A stretch of 64,000 nucleotides of DNA, taken from contig CM028334.1 of NCBI GenBank assembly GCA_016647705.1, forward strand, positions 5,332,046 to 5,396,045. The letters run 5' to 3'. Positions 43,894 to 55,201 of the stretch are shown piece by piece. The position numbers and the translations under genes are program-made. The notes under the pieces were generated by a model. The model did no database searches. It saw only the letters and a list, made by a program, of their open reading frames with translations, and was not told the origin of the DNA. Each line of letters begins with the position of its first letter. Within the stretch, counting starts at the first letter, position 1. The DNA comes from Eucommia ulmoides (lineage: Eukaryota; Streptophyta; Magnoliopsida; Garryales; Eucommiaceae).

Positions 43894-45109
43894 CGTAATG
43901 AATGGCGTATACCTTTTAGACATATGTAATCTTATGATTAAAGATATGAAAGTTACTTTCTTTAACTATAATTTTTAGATCTGTTTGAAAACCTCAAAAG
44001 TTAAAATTTTAAATTTTAAGGGACCTAACAAAAATCTATCGTTATCATTGAACGTTCTAATGATTGTTTTTCCATATTTACCCCCACAGTATGTCCTAAT
44101 TTTGAAACCAAATTTGTAAGTCCATGAAACACATGTAATTTTACCATGAAACACACATAATTTTGACACATAAAGTCTTAACCACTTTGTCCATGAAATG
44201 ACATAAAAAGCAATAAAAAATATCATTTTGTGGTTGTGCTTAGGGCGACGGTGGATTTGTATCTTTTTATGTGTTTCTATTTATGGTTTTTTGGAACATG
44301 AATAGCATTCTAACTTAAAAAGTGCTTTGTTCTTGTTTCTTTATGTTTTGTCATAATCCCATAATTTATAATTTAATGTTCATCCAACTAATTTAGTACT
44401 GTTTTTTTTAAACATTACAAATTATAAAAGTTAAAAACTTTTATATAGTATAATAACTTTAAATTTTAAAAAAAATTACCATATCGCCTAGATTATGAAG
44501 GTAAAAATTTGAAACATGTTGACTATTCACCCAGGACCGTTTATTTAATTTTTATTTTATTTATTGTTTGAGGTTTTGCACTTTACATCCCCAAAGTTTT
44601 TGTGAAATTATATTTTAGTCTCTATATTTTTAATTTGAACAAATCGAACATTGATGTATCAGTCTAAATCGATAATTTCATAATTGTTTATGACAAAAAT
44701 CAAATAATTGTCAAATATGAAATCACCCATGCAGATGAATTCTATAAAAAAAATGACAAAAAAATTTGTATATAATTTTTCTGAATTTTGAAAGAGAGGG
44801 ATGGGAGGTGGATTATTTTATGTGAAAGGTACAAGACGAGTAAAGAATCCCATGGGAAGGAATGAAAGACTAAAATCTGAAAATGTCCGAATAGCCTAGA
44901 CCTCCAGCTAACTTATTATAGGGTCCACTAAATCATCAGAAGTTAAAGACAAAAAACAAAATAAATGACACTTTGGACCCCCAATTTCTCAATTGAAACA
45001 AATTATCCCCTTCATTTAATTTCATGTTAGTTTTCTTGAAATTACATCGATCTTTAAGGGACGATGAGGTGGATTTGGAGAGACGATCGACGGTCGATAT
45101 GAAATATTA
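43894..45109. other. Intergenic DNA with a partial family D MITE end
   Basis: No gene seen. GAGGTTTTGCACTTTACATC at 44568 begins a segment (to about 44740) matching the left part of family D MITEs at 46766, 53638 and 56708; its right end is missing. Confidence 0.45.
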
Positions 45110-45720
45110 GTGATAATACTATGTGATGAATATGCTCCTATTATTACAAATTCTTATATGGTGCTACAGTTAAGAGGTAAGAATGAATCAGAATGATGAT
45201 TGATAACAATTCAATATTTGTTTTGGCATCCCTTTTTAGGGATTTGGTATATTTTTATGAGTAATTTTGTATCTCCAGTTTATGAATTTCAGATGTGGCA
45301 CTTCCAAGATAGAAAACGAGAATATATCATTTCATCGTAATTTGTTTTATTCTTGTCATAAGATTAAATTTTTATGCATTTTTTATTGAAAGAAAAAATC
45401 CTCGAATTCCTCTCAGTAGAGAAATTCAGGTCAAAACCCATTCGGAGTATTGCATTTCAGGATACATCAAGAGGTCAGCATCGAGTCCTCAGCCTCGTTA
45501 ACCCATAGTCCGATTTTCAAAAAATACAAGTCAACAACCTTGAATGGTCACTGAAATCAAGTAAGCCCACAGTGCAATAATGTCAGGTGGCAGCTTCTGT
45601 TATCCCCCATCAATTAACGTGAAATTGAAACATTTAGGAGGAAATATAGTATAGTTGAAAGATTTAAGGAACAAAGTGCGAATCATGAAACACTTTAAAG
45701 GGGGAGGAAAGTGCAAATAT
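45110..45720. repeat. 610-bp direct tandem duplication, copy 1
   Basis: Nearly the whole segment recurs 609-610 bp downstream, with landmarks such as ATGCTCCTATTATTA, CATCAAGAGGTCAGCATCGA and CAATTAACGTGAAATTGAAA in the same order. Identity is about 90 percent by eye. No coding content recognised. Confidence 0.9.
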
Positions 45721-45724
45721 CCTG

Positions 45725-46333
45725 ATACTATGCCATGAATATGCTCCTATTATTATGAATTAAGAATAAATATGCAGCTACAGTTAAGAGTTAAGAATGA
45801 ATTAGAGTGATGATTGATAACAATTCAATATTTATTTTAGCATCCCTTTTTAGGGATCTGGTATATTTTTATGAGTAATTTTGTATCTCCAATTTATGAA
45901 TTTCAAATGTGGCAATTCCAAAATAGAAACGAGAATATATCATTTTATCGTTATCTTCTTTATTCTTGACATGAGATTAAATTTTTATGCATTTTTTATA
46001 TTAAAAAAAAATTCCTCGAATTCCTCTCAGTAGAGAAACTCAGGTCAAAACCCATTTGGAGTATTCTAATTCGTGATACATCAAGAGGTCAGCATCGAGT
46101 CCTCAACCTCGTCAACCCATAGACCGATTCTCAAAAAAATACAAGGCAATAACCCTGAATGGTCATTGAAATCAAGTCGGTCCGCAGTGCAATGAAGTCA
46201 TGTGGCAGCTTTTGCCATCCCCTATCAATTAACGTGAAATTGAAACATTTAGGAGGTAATATGACACGATCGAAAGAGGGAACAAAGTGTGAATCACAAA
46301 CATTTCAAAGGGGGAGGAATGTGCAAATAACAA
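45725..46333. repeat. 610-bp direct tandem duplication, copy 2
   Basis: Second copy, with substitutions and small indels relative to 45110-45720. It ends at GGGGGAGGAATGTGCAAAT. Confidence 0.9.
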
Positions 46334-46765
46334 CCCAACACCCCACCCCCCCTACAACCCCTAAAATTGAAAATAGTGTTTAGAGTAGTATAGGGACCAA
46401 TATTGATGTTTGAGAATTCAGCCATGCCAATCTTCTCTTTTGGTAAAGAAGATCACATAGATTAGTATGAGGATTTAGATGGTCTTGCATTTAAGAGTGG
46501 TCACATCCTAGTGGTCCTCTGGGAATAAGAAGGCCTTTTGACAAAGGCACCACTCATTAGAGCAACCATTTAAGGACATGGTCCTTCAATTCAAAACTAG
46601 TTTTTTTCTAATGGACTAAAATAATTTAGAATTTTAATTTTTAATATTTTAGATATGTGAAGATTAAATTTAATTTATTATGGACCAGATCAGGCCAGAT
46701 CTAATAGAATATTAGTTAATTCAATAGTCGTGAAAGAGTTTTCTTTTATTGTATTTATTGTTATG
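46334..46765. other. Intergenic DNA, no gene recognised
   Basis: Nothing identifiable on either strand. Confidence 0.4.
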
Positions 46766-47092
46766 AGGTTTTAGCGTTTTTCAATCATAAAGTTTCGGAG
46801 AAATTTTACTTTAGTTTTGATACTTTCAATTTGAACACATTAAATTTTGAAACATATAAATCGTGTCAAATCAGTACAAATCGTTAACTCCATCATTTTT
46901 TATGATGAAAATCAATCACTTGTCAAACATAAAATCAACCACGTGTCAAATATTAAAAATGACCAAAGGATTAGCTTCACACGATTTTTATATTTCAGGG
47001 TTTAATGTGTTCAAATTGAAAGGACTGGGGACAATGTTGCTTTTTTTTTTTTTAAACTTTAGAGGTGCAAAGTGCAAAAAACTCTATTGTTA
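46766..47092. mobile_element. MITE family D copy
   Basis: Inverted ends GAGGTTTTAGCGTTTTTC...TTCGGAGAAATTTTACTTTA and AAACTTTAGAGGTGCAAAG...ACTC. Shared interior words are CAATTTGAACACATTAAA, AATCGTTAACTCC and TTTAATGTGTTCAAATTGAA. About 330 bp, matching 56708-57035 end to end. Confidence 0.65.
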
Positions 47093-47110
47093 TTGTGATC
47101 ATAAGATTTA

Positions 47111-47623
47111 GGGAAAAATAAAATTTTGGTCCGTGAAGGATGGGGTGAGCATCTATGTAGATCTTGAGGCTAGTCAAATTATCCATTTGGTCTTTTAAGT
47201 TTTACATTTATTTCAATCGCACAAAAATAAAAACGTTAATAATTTTTGATGAAAAATGGGTTGTGCTCAGCACAGTGTCCTTCTAATGCGGATATTTTTG
47301 TTATTTTATCACTTCACTAAACGTAAGACGTTTTTCTTAACATTTTCCTGACAATAATTCTTCTGAAAACCGCACGAGAAAAGTTTGAATCATCGTTAAG
47401 AAAAAACGATTTAAGTTTAGTGGAGAGATAAAATGACAAAAATATTCCTATTAAAATGTCACGTGTTGAGAACAACTCATTTTTATTCCAAAATTATTAA
47501 AAATATTTTTAATTTTGCAAGATTAGAACAAATATATAACTTGAGTGATTAAATATGTAATTTAACAAATCTCATATCCACTACACTCTCCCTATACTTT
47601 AGTGACCAAAAATATAATTTTCC
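47111..47623. mobile_element. Long inverted-repeat MITE (family E)
   Basis: Ends GGAAAAATAAAATTTTGGTC and, inverted, GACCAAAAATATAATTTTCC. An inner pair ACTAAACGTAAGACGTTTTT/AAAAAACGATTTAAGTTTAGT also folds, so most of the 513 bp forms one large hairpin. It sits about 300 bp upstream of the AGGF1-like gene promoter. Confidence 0.65.
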
Positions 47624-47892
47624 TTAAGTTTTTTTTTTTTTTGGTATACCCACGAGTATCTCCGTACCCACACAGGACCTAAGACTAAATTTTGTTCGGA
47701 GTTCCGTGGCTACCCCTATTAACAAGTGTTTTTCCACATGCTCAAAATCCTGACCTTATAGAGTGCCGCTTGGGCCACACTACGTTGGTTCACCTAAGAT
47801 TTATAATAAGTTTAAAAGTTGCATGAGTAAAATAAATATAACATCTTTTATATATATATATATATATGTGTGTGTAACATGGGTTAAGTAAT

Positions 47893-47963
47893 GGGCCAAG
47901 AGAGGCCAAACAGATTCAAGGCCTTTTTTTTTATATAAAGACATTCCCAGAACGCCAGGCCCA
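47893..47963 (+). promoter_or_regulatory. Core promoter of the AGGF1-like gene
   Basis: TATATAAA at 47932-47939, preceded by TGGGCC (47892-47897) and followed by AGGCCCA (47957-47963). TGGGCC/GGCCCA are site II elements bound by TCP factors and common in housekeeping genes. A GA-rich leader (47997-48021) follows. Confidence 0.6.
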
Positions 47964-48026
47964 AACCAGCAAACTACTCAATATTTAGTGAGTGTGAGAG
48001 AGAGAGAGAGAGAGAGAGAGAAGACG

Positions 48027-48035
48027 ATGGCGTAA
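48027..48035 (+). other. Two-codon upstream ORF (ATG GCG TAA)
   Basis: A minimal reading frame lies 15 nt before the main start codon at 48051, in what should be the 5'UTR. Its context GACGATGGC is at least as good as the main start, so it could lower translation. It holds only if transcription starts before it, as the TATA box implies. Confidence 0.45.
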
Positions 48036-48050
48036 CACAGTTGGATTTCA

Positions 48051-51000
48051 ATGGCGGGAGCCAACGAAATCGATCACGAAGCAGAGAAAGACGAATGCTG
48101 TTTCGAGTGGGACGAAAATTCTCAGCTGTATTACCATGCCAGGTCTTTCCATTTCGTCCTTCATCAATCTCTTCGATTATTATTAATTTTTGTTTCAAAT
48201 TCTCTTTCGTTTCCTAATTAGGGCTTCGATTCAACAATAAACCCTGATCGAGAATCATAAGAATTTGCTTATGGTACTTCAATTTGTTTGTATTTATTTC
48301 ATTTATGTTTTTGAATCTTATTCCGGCCTAATCTGCTCCAGTAGTGGATTCTATCATGACCCAAACGCTGGCTGGTATTATAGCACTAGAGATGGCCTCT
48401 ATTACAAGTTTGAGAATGGGAGTTATGTGCTATTGGGGTCCAACCAGGTAAACCTAAAACATTATCTTCGTTCTTTTTTCTTTTTTCAATTTGCTTCACA
48501 ATTTTCTTATAATTATGGGAACAAAATCCCGTTTGGTTACGGTTTCTGTTCCCTGATTCTGGCTCCTAAAATTTTGGGATTAATTTTCAAAAACGAGTTT
48601 AGTAAACACTATTTTTATCCTAAAATTTGGGGAGCAATTTGGGAGTATTTTCTGAAACAAAAAAATGTTGAATCTTATTCACTCCTACAAAACTATTCCC
48701 ACTACCACCGCAAGAAAAAAGAAAAGAAAAGAACAAATGTTGCAACCAAACGTGTTTCTGTTCTCATAAATTAAAAAGAAATAATTTTAGGACAATGATC
48801 TATACGAAACATGTTTCTATTCCCGGAATATTCCAGAAAAGAGGCATAATTCCCATCCTAGTTTATTGAAAATTGAAACAGAAAAGTAGAAACCCCAACC
48901 AAACGCCACCTTGGTAACGACAATTGTTCCTAAATTATTTAAACAAAACTGAAGAAGCATGCTTGGTTATAACATTAGTTTTCATATTATTACTTTTTTA
49001 ATCTTACTTGAAATGTAAAAGATAATATTTTTTTAGGTAATCAATTTTTGAATTATAGCAAAATAAAAACACATTTATGAGATTATATACAACTAAATAA
49101 AATAATTATAGAAAATTATGTTATTTGTGTTTCTATTGGCCTAAATTGATGAATAAAAGGAAAAAAAAAAAAAGGGGGAAAATCACTTCTCCATATTGGA
49201 GGTAACAAGGTTGGGGGGGGGAGGATTAAGAATTTTAATAATGCCGTCCTTTTCCCTTTTAGTGAGGATAAGTTGGGAAGAAATAGAAATAACAACTTCT
49301 TTTTTTCCTTATCAAAATCCCAAGAATTTTTGAATTAATCTCAAAATTTTGGGAATATCATGTTCTTAAATTTCAAAATTTTGGGAAGGGAAACAAACGG
49401 GGCCTTAGGCTCTGTTTGGAGTCTGTAATCTTGTTATTTCTGTTTTTTATGAGTTATCTCAAGTTCATTTTATTTCAGGATGCCCAATCTGAAATCCATC
49501 AATGTGTGGACAATTCTCTGCATGATTCTTTTCAAGATGAAAGTTGTGGACATGAACATCTACATCAAAAGTCTGATCACGATTTATTTCAAGGAGATGA
49601 ATTGGAAGCGTGCAAAACAGGAACGGTTATTGATGAGCCCATCACAGCTGGTATGAATCTCCCTAGCAATACAAAAACTTAGTTACCGTTTAGTAACGCT
49701 TTTTTTAAGTACTCTTTATAATAACAATAAAAAAAAAAAAGTTGATCGAACAAAAAAGTGAAAGCAAAAGCTTAAAGTCAAAAGTGTGTTTGATAATGTA
49801 GGAAAGATAACTTAGTGTTATCCAGGTAAACAATCGTTTAGTCCAAAAGAATTGATAAAATTTGGATGGAGAGGCTGTAGTCGAAGCTATTTTTTGGCTT
49901 TTCATAAGAAAATACTTTTACTTTCTCGATTTTTTTTTAAAGTTACTTTTTAAAGTGCAAAATGCTACTTTTATTTTTAAGTACTTAACAAGCCGTATGA
50001 AAGGGACCCTAATGAAGGTAATTCCATTTAATACTAATTTTTGCTTGTTTTATTTAACAGTCGATGAAGACTCAAGTTGCAGTCACCTTCCTAACAACGT
50101 GCCTCCACCATCAGAGTGGTATACTACTTAATCGACTTCTTATTTTCTGTTTTAACCCCATTAGTTGCTTCACTTACTTTTCCATGTCAGAAAATGATCT
50201 TTTTTTTTACTGTGCGCACGCGCTCTTAGGTTGGAAGAAACACTTATTGACCTATACTTATCGGGTTATACTGATGAAGCATTAAATGCTGCTTCTGGTA
50301 CAAGGATGTCTGCCGAATATGATGATAATGGGGATAGCTTATATTTAATGGCTCATGGTTTGTCAAAAATTTATGTACCTACTTGGGGAGATACTCTACG
50401 GTTGAAGGAGGACTTAAATGGGTGTCTACTTGGCCAGATGCAGGGAATGACGACGATACTTATGAATTAGAAGAAGGTGAATGGATCCTGGATGGCAATG
50501 ACGGTGTAACAGATTCATCTGCAACCGTCTTGGATGAAGGTTTTTTTTCCTTTTCAATGGAATATGAAAGCTGGATATTTTTATAATCAATAAGTTATAT
50601 AAGTTATACTAAGGCACCGTTTGGTAACTCTCTTTATATATCGAAAATGTTAATTAGACGAAAAAGTGCTTTTACTTAAAGGCAAAAGGAAAAAATCAAT
50701 TGACAATATAGAGAGAATATCTTGCTATTATAATATATCTTCATCCAAAGAAATTTCATAGATGGCAAAGAGAAATTTCATTGAAAATGTGTTTGATAGT
50801 GTAGAGACAATGTTTCAGTATTATTCACATAAATGTTCTCTTAATCCCAAAAATATTTATAGATACTTCCCAAAAAAAAAAAAATGAATGGAGAGGTTCT
50901 AGTCTTTGAAAAGCAATTATTTTTTGCTTTTAGAAAAAAAAAATACTTAAAATCATATTTTTACTGCCTTTTTTTTAGGGTCATCCGGTGGGAGGTCTTT

Positions 51001-54000
51001 TATTTCACCCTTAATTTTAAAAAAGTTTCAGAGGCGAAAGAAACTTGTGTTTTAGTCCCGCCTATTTTAAAAAGGTGGAAGTCAATTGCATACGCCTGCA
51101 AATGCGCGGTTACATGTAACAATTTTGTGTGTAAATTTTTGTTAGATGTAACAAATATTACTGTATTTTGTAACATGTATCTAATTTGTGTATAAATTTT
51201 TTTTAGATGTAACAAAAATCACACAAAATATATATAATTAGTAACATGTAACTAAATGTACACATACATTTAACTAATATGAAAATAATTTTTGTGTCCA
51301 ATATTTGTTAAATGTCACAAATATTACACAGATATATATAATTATAACATGTAACTAATATTATATAAATCCATATAGCAAAAAATACACAGATATATGT
51401 AAAAATATAACAAATTTTAAATTGTAATTAATATTCGTTACATTTAACTAATTTTCACTATAAAACCGAATTTACTCACTAAGTTTTCTCTACAATCCCT
51501 CCAATGTCCCTACAATCCTTGCAATGCGGAATTAAAACTCAAGCAAAATCTAACTTAAAGGACTAATTCTAAACCTAATAATAAGAAAGGACTAATCGCG
51601 GATTAGACCCTAAAAATAGGACTAATCACTGATTATCCCTTCTTTTTTTTTAAATAATTTTTTAAGTGTAAAATAAACGGTAATATTTTGCTTAACGGCA
51701 AAAAAAATACTTAGAAAAGGCTATAACGAACGGTGCTGAAGTAAATTTTTTTTTTTTTTTTGCTTAAAAGCAAAAAAGTACTCCAAAGAAGGTGTTACGA
51801 AACTCTGCCTAACTTCATTCTTGGTTTTTTAATTCCATTCATAAAATTCATATTGCCAGAGGAAAAAGTTCTGATTCTTCCAACACTCCTTTCTTGACAG
51901 TTGTTTCATGGGATGAGGAAAACTGGCGTGCTCAATATGGCCAAGTCACTCAATCTGATGAGAAGTCATTGCCTGATATCCCAGCAGTGGATTTGTGGGA
52001 TTGGGCAATGGTTACGGGCGCCAAAAAGGAAGGGAAAGTTGAGGTGAAGAGGCTCGTTGGTCGACTTGTGAAACACTCTACTAAGCTTCATCCCTCAGTG
52101 CCTTCAGGTGGTGGTAGATTAAAAACAGCTCCAATATGTGAAGTTCATCTCGATCTGGTACGAGTTAAATCAGGTTTGATGTTTGCCCTTGTTTCATTTG
52201 GTAGTATAAGTAATAGTTGCGCATTTCAGTGAGTGAGAATTGTAGAATTGTAGCCCAGATAAATACCGCCTGGGGGGGGGGGGGGGGGGTTGGTTGGTTA
52301 GAGAATTTTGTAAGGGGTAAATTTAACAACTAAAACAATTCCAAAAAGTAAAGTTTATATGTTAGACAGGAGATATGCGGAAATGATTTAATACAGGCAA
52401 TAAATAATCCAAAAAAAGTAAACGAACCACGTAAATATAAAGAGAGTAAGGGATTGAGAAATTGATACGATGATTAGTAGTTAGGCAAACGGCTTGCCTA
52501 AATCTACTCCTCTAAGTTTCACATAGAGTTCAATCCACTGAATTCCGACTTATTACGGATAAGATCCAAACCATTCTTACAATCCACTTGGGAAGCAATC
52601 TCACATATTTTCCTCCAAGTTGATGCGATTCAATCTCATAAAAACTCAATCCACTTGAGTGTTTCTCCCCCAATCTAGATTTACACATTTGAAAAGAATC
52701 AAAGATTACAAGTATTGGAGTCCTCTAAATACTTTCAAATATAGATAGTCAAGAATTCACCAGTGTATACCGCTTGAATCAACTTCTCACAAATTAAGCT
52801 TTGATAGCATAATAATGGAGTAGTGTGTGAATATGATATTTATGATAGATGGACAAGGCACCGGTTGACCATAACAAGTTGATGTGATTTTTTTTTTTGG
52901 TCAAGAAGTTGATGTGATTCACTCTCACAAAATTTTAACCAGTGGGAATCTCTCTCTCTCTCTCCTACCAATAGAAGTCGCGTTAGCATGACAATTTTTA
53001 ACGTTATTTCCCTGCGTATGTGCCTGTATTATAAGAGTAGGACTTGACTCTTTTTTTGTTTTATTATGGATATGTGATATATTTTTTCCATTGATCAGGG
53101 CAGGTATATAGGTTGAGGAGTCCCAGTGCTGTATACTTGGCTTCCTTATCAACTTATGATTCTTCCAACCCCACAAAGGATTGGGGCTTCCCAGAAATGT
53201 CAATTGATAACCAAACCCAAAGACTGACCCAATTTGGGTCGGATTATGAATCCAAAATGATAGGAGGACTGAAGCAGCCATCGTCATTTCAAAAGGTAAC
53301 TTCTTTATATATGAAAGGAAACATATTCTCCATGTTTTAAAGAATGATTCAGATGGAAACTTTTTGTGCACGTGCGTGCGTGCGTATGGGACATATACTG
53401 CGAAAAATCACACCCAAAAAAGCAGAAGTTGAACGAATTCTGGCACATGAAGTATCTTGGATTTGATTTTAGATGGATGATGATAAATCTTTAGCCCAAG
53501 AAATTTTCATAAATGGTAGCGAGAATTTGGGTGGAGATGTCTTAGTCTTAAAATATAAAGATCGAATATGGAAAAAGCAGCTATTTTTTGTTTTAAAATC
53601 ATGTTTTTATTGCATGATTTTGTGTAATTTCATTTAGGGGTTTTGACACTTTCTACCCATAAAGTTTGACCAAATTTTCACTTTGGTCCCCATAGTTTCG
53701 ATTTGGACATATGACACCTTAAACTTCCTTAGTTATACCAATACAGTCCAAGTTAGTATCCCCATTGAAATATTGGCCGAAAAAAGTGACCTATCATGCA
53801 CCTGATTGTTTTTAGTAGGCTTTATAGCCTATTCCATTCTCCGCATCTCCTATTCTCCTCGTCCTATTACTCAAATATATACATATAACGTAATATGTGT
53901 GTGTAGGAAAGTTATAAGGAGAAAAAAAAGAGGTTGGAAATGCACAAGAAACCCCATTAAAAATAGTTGGGTGCAAGGCAGTTGACTGTTTGTGGTGTAA

Positions 54001-55201
54001 AATTGTGATGGAGTTATTGATTTGAATTGAAGTGGCATGATTATGAAACTTTAGTGTGTTATATGTTCAAATTGTAACTATCGGGACCAAGTGAAATAAT
54101 AGTCAAACTTTAGGTGTTCAAAGTGTCAAAACCCTTTTCAAATATTTATCATTCATGTGTATATATATATGTTTTTATTTATATGCATCTCGTTATGAAT
54201 TATGTTGGTCCTGTCTAATTCTTGTTCTCTTGCAATTTCAGAATAGAAGCGGCGAGTATAGGGATAGAGCTGCAGAGAGAAGAGCCTTGCATGGCGGTTT
54301 TGGCGTGGGTCCCGGACAAAAGAAATCAACAACGTATGCAGATTGTACATCACCCCCTCCAGTTTCCGTTTCTCCAGATGAAGCTGCAGCTGAAGCATTG
54401 AACATCTCCTTTGGCACCGGTAGTTATGCCAGAAGAATACTAGAAAACATGGGTTGGAAAGAGGTAAAAAGGTTTTTGAAGGGGCATTGTGGTCTATATT
54501 AGAAGTCGAAGGATTTGACAAAAAAAAAAAAGTGGTAACTTTCCTTTTCTCTCTCTACTTTGTCCTGTTATCACTTTATCCTCTCGACTTTAAAAAGCTA
54601 CACTTTATAGTTTTGAATAAAGTAAGAAACTAATTTTTTCCCGTTTAAATTAATGGAATATGCTTAAAAATTGATGAAATTAAATTTTTCATCCAATTTT
54701 TAGATGAAATAAACGAAATTGTCTCATTATGTTAGTTTTGATTTAATTTTTTTTTTTTGAAAAACTCATCTACTTCATCTAAAAGTTAGATGGAAAATTT
54801 AACTCCATCCATTTTTAAACATAATTTTTTTTTGAAAAACTCGTCTACTTCATCCAAAAATTAGATGGAAAATTTAACTCCATCCATTTTTAAACATATA
54901 TTCCATTAATTAAACGGGAAAAAAAAAATTTATTTTCTTACTTTGTTCAAAACTATAAAATGTAGATTTTAAAGTCGAGGGCATAAAGTGATAATTAGGA
55001 GAAATAGAGGGGGTAAAAGGCAATTTACCCAAAACTAAACCATATGTATTTATGCTGATTATGTCTCTCTAATTACACTTTCAGGGGGAGGCTTTAGGCA
55101 ATAATAGCACGAGTGGTTTAACAGAACCATTACAAGCTATTGGGAACAAAGGAAATGCAGGGTTGGGATGGGATCAACAAGGCAGAAGGAAGAATTTCTG
55201 A
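48051..55201 (+). CDS. AGGF1-like protein with OCRE and G-patch domains
   Basis: About ten coding exons: 48051-48142, 48342-48447, 49479-49650, 50061-50118, 50230-50357, 50438-50539, 51862-52173, 53099-53295, 54242-54463 and 55085-55201; about 501 residues. Phases agree throughout. The 50357/50438 junction is the least certain: the frame must change between about 50298 and 50443, and other short introns also fit. The N-terminus has an OCRE repeat (YYHASSGFYHDPNAGWYYS, DGLYYKFENGSYVLL), an acidic middle with YELEEGEWIL, a conserved plant block (APICEVHLDLVRVKSG, QVYRLRSPSAVYLASLSTYD), RDRAAERRALHGGFGVGPGQ, and a C-terminal G-patch at about 445-492 (YARRILENMGWKEGEALG, GNAGLGW). Human AGGF1 has OCRE and G-patch plus FHA; I see no clear FHA here. 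G-patch proteins usually activate DEAH helicases, so nuclear RNA processing is likely but inferred. Matches in memory an uncharacterised Arabidopsis D111/G-patch protein. Confidence 0.88.
48524..48912. mobile_element. MITE family A copy 2 (intron 2 of the AGGF1-like gene)
   Basis: CCCGTTTGGTTACGGTTTC at the left and CCCCAACCAAACGCCACCTT at the right. It reads in the opposite sense to copy 1 and shares AAAATTTTGGGATTAAT, AAATTAAAAAGAAATAATTT and TAGGACAATG with copy 3. About 80 bp after the exon 2 donor. Confidence 0.75.
49683..50000. mobile_element. MITE family F copy (intron 3 of the AGGF1-like gene)
   Basis: GTTACCGTTTAGTAACGCTTTTT at the left and AGTACTTAACAAGCCGTATG at the right. The words TGTGTTTGATA.TGTAG, ATGGAGAGG and TTTTTTGCTTTT are shared with 50614-51812. 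It starts 33 bp after the exon 3 donor. Confidence 0.5.
50614..51812. mobile_element. MITE family F copy with a second element nested in it (intron 6)
   Basis: Outer ends AAGGCACCGTTTGGTAACTC (50614) and GGTGTTACGAAACTCTGCCT (about 51792) with inner partners GCTTTTAGAAAAAAAAAATAC and TTAACGGCAAAAAAAATAC. Between about 50974 and 51616 lies a separate segment with inverted TTTTTAGGGTC/GACCCTAAAAA ends, full of repeated AGATGTAACAAA and ACATGTAACTAA words. So one element appears inserted in another. Confidence 0.5.
52272..52290. repeat. Poly(G) run
   Basis: About 18 consecutive G in intron 7 of the AGGF1-like gene. Confidence 0.8.
53638..54138. mobile_element. MITE family D copy (intron 8 of the AGGF1-like gene)
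   Basis: Ends GGGGTTTTGACACTTTCTAC and TTCAAAGTGTCAAAACCCTT are inverted. Next inside come TTTTCACTTTGGTCCCCATA and TCGGGACCAAGTGAAATAAT, also inverted. About 500 bp and non-coding. Confidence 0.65.
54543..55020. mobile_element. Long-TIR element (intron 9 of the AGGF1-like gene)
   Basis: Inverted ends of about 100 bp: TATCACTTTATCCTCTCGAC at the left against GTCGAGGGCATAAAGTGATA at the right, continuing with ACTTTATAGTTTTGAA.AAAG. It carries an internal ~75-bp direct repeat (starting GAAAAACTC.TCTACTTCATC at 54760 and 54834). It almost fills the 621-bp intron. Confidence 0.75.

Noticed and set aside
48265-48774. Single long open frame in the AGGF1-like gene
   Set aside because: It runs through exon 2 into intron 2 and a MITE; the splice sites at 48341/48342 and 48447/48448 explain the real coding part.
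52272-52290. G-run as a biological G-quadruplex signal
   Set aside because: A single long homopolymer, with similar runs at 21345, 58298 and 60165; polymerase slippage or sequencing error is simpler.
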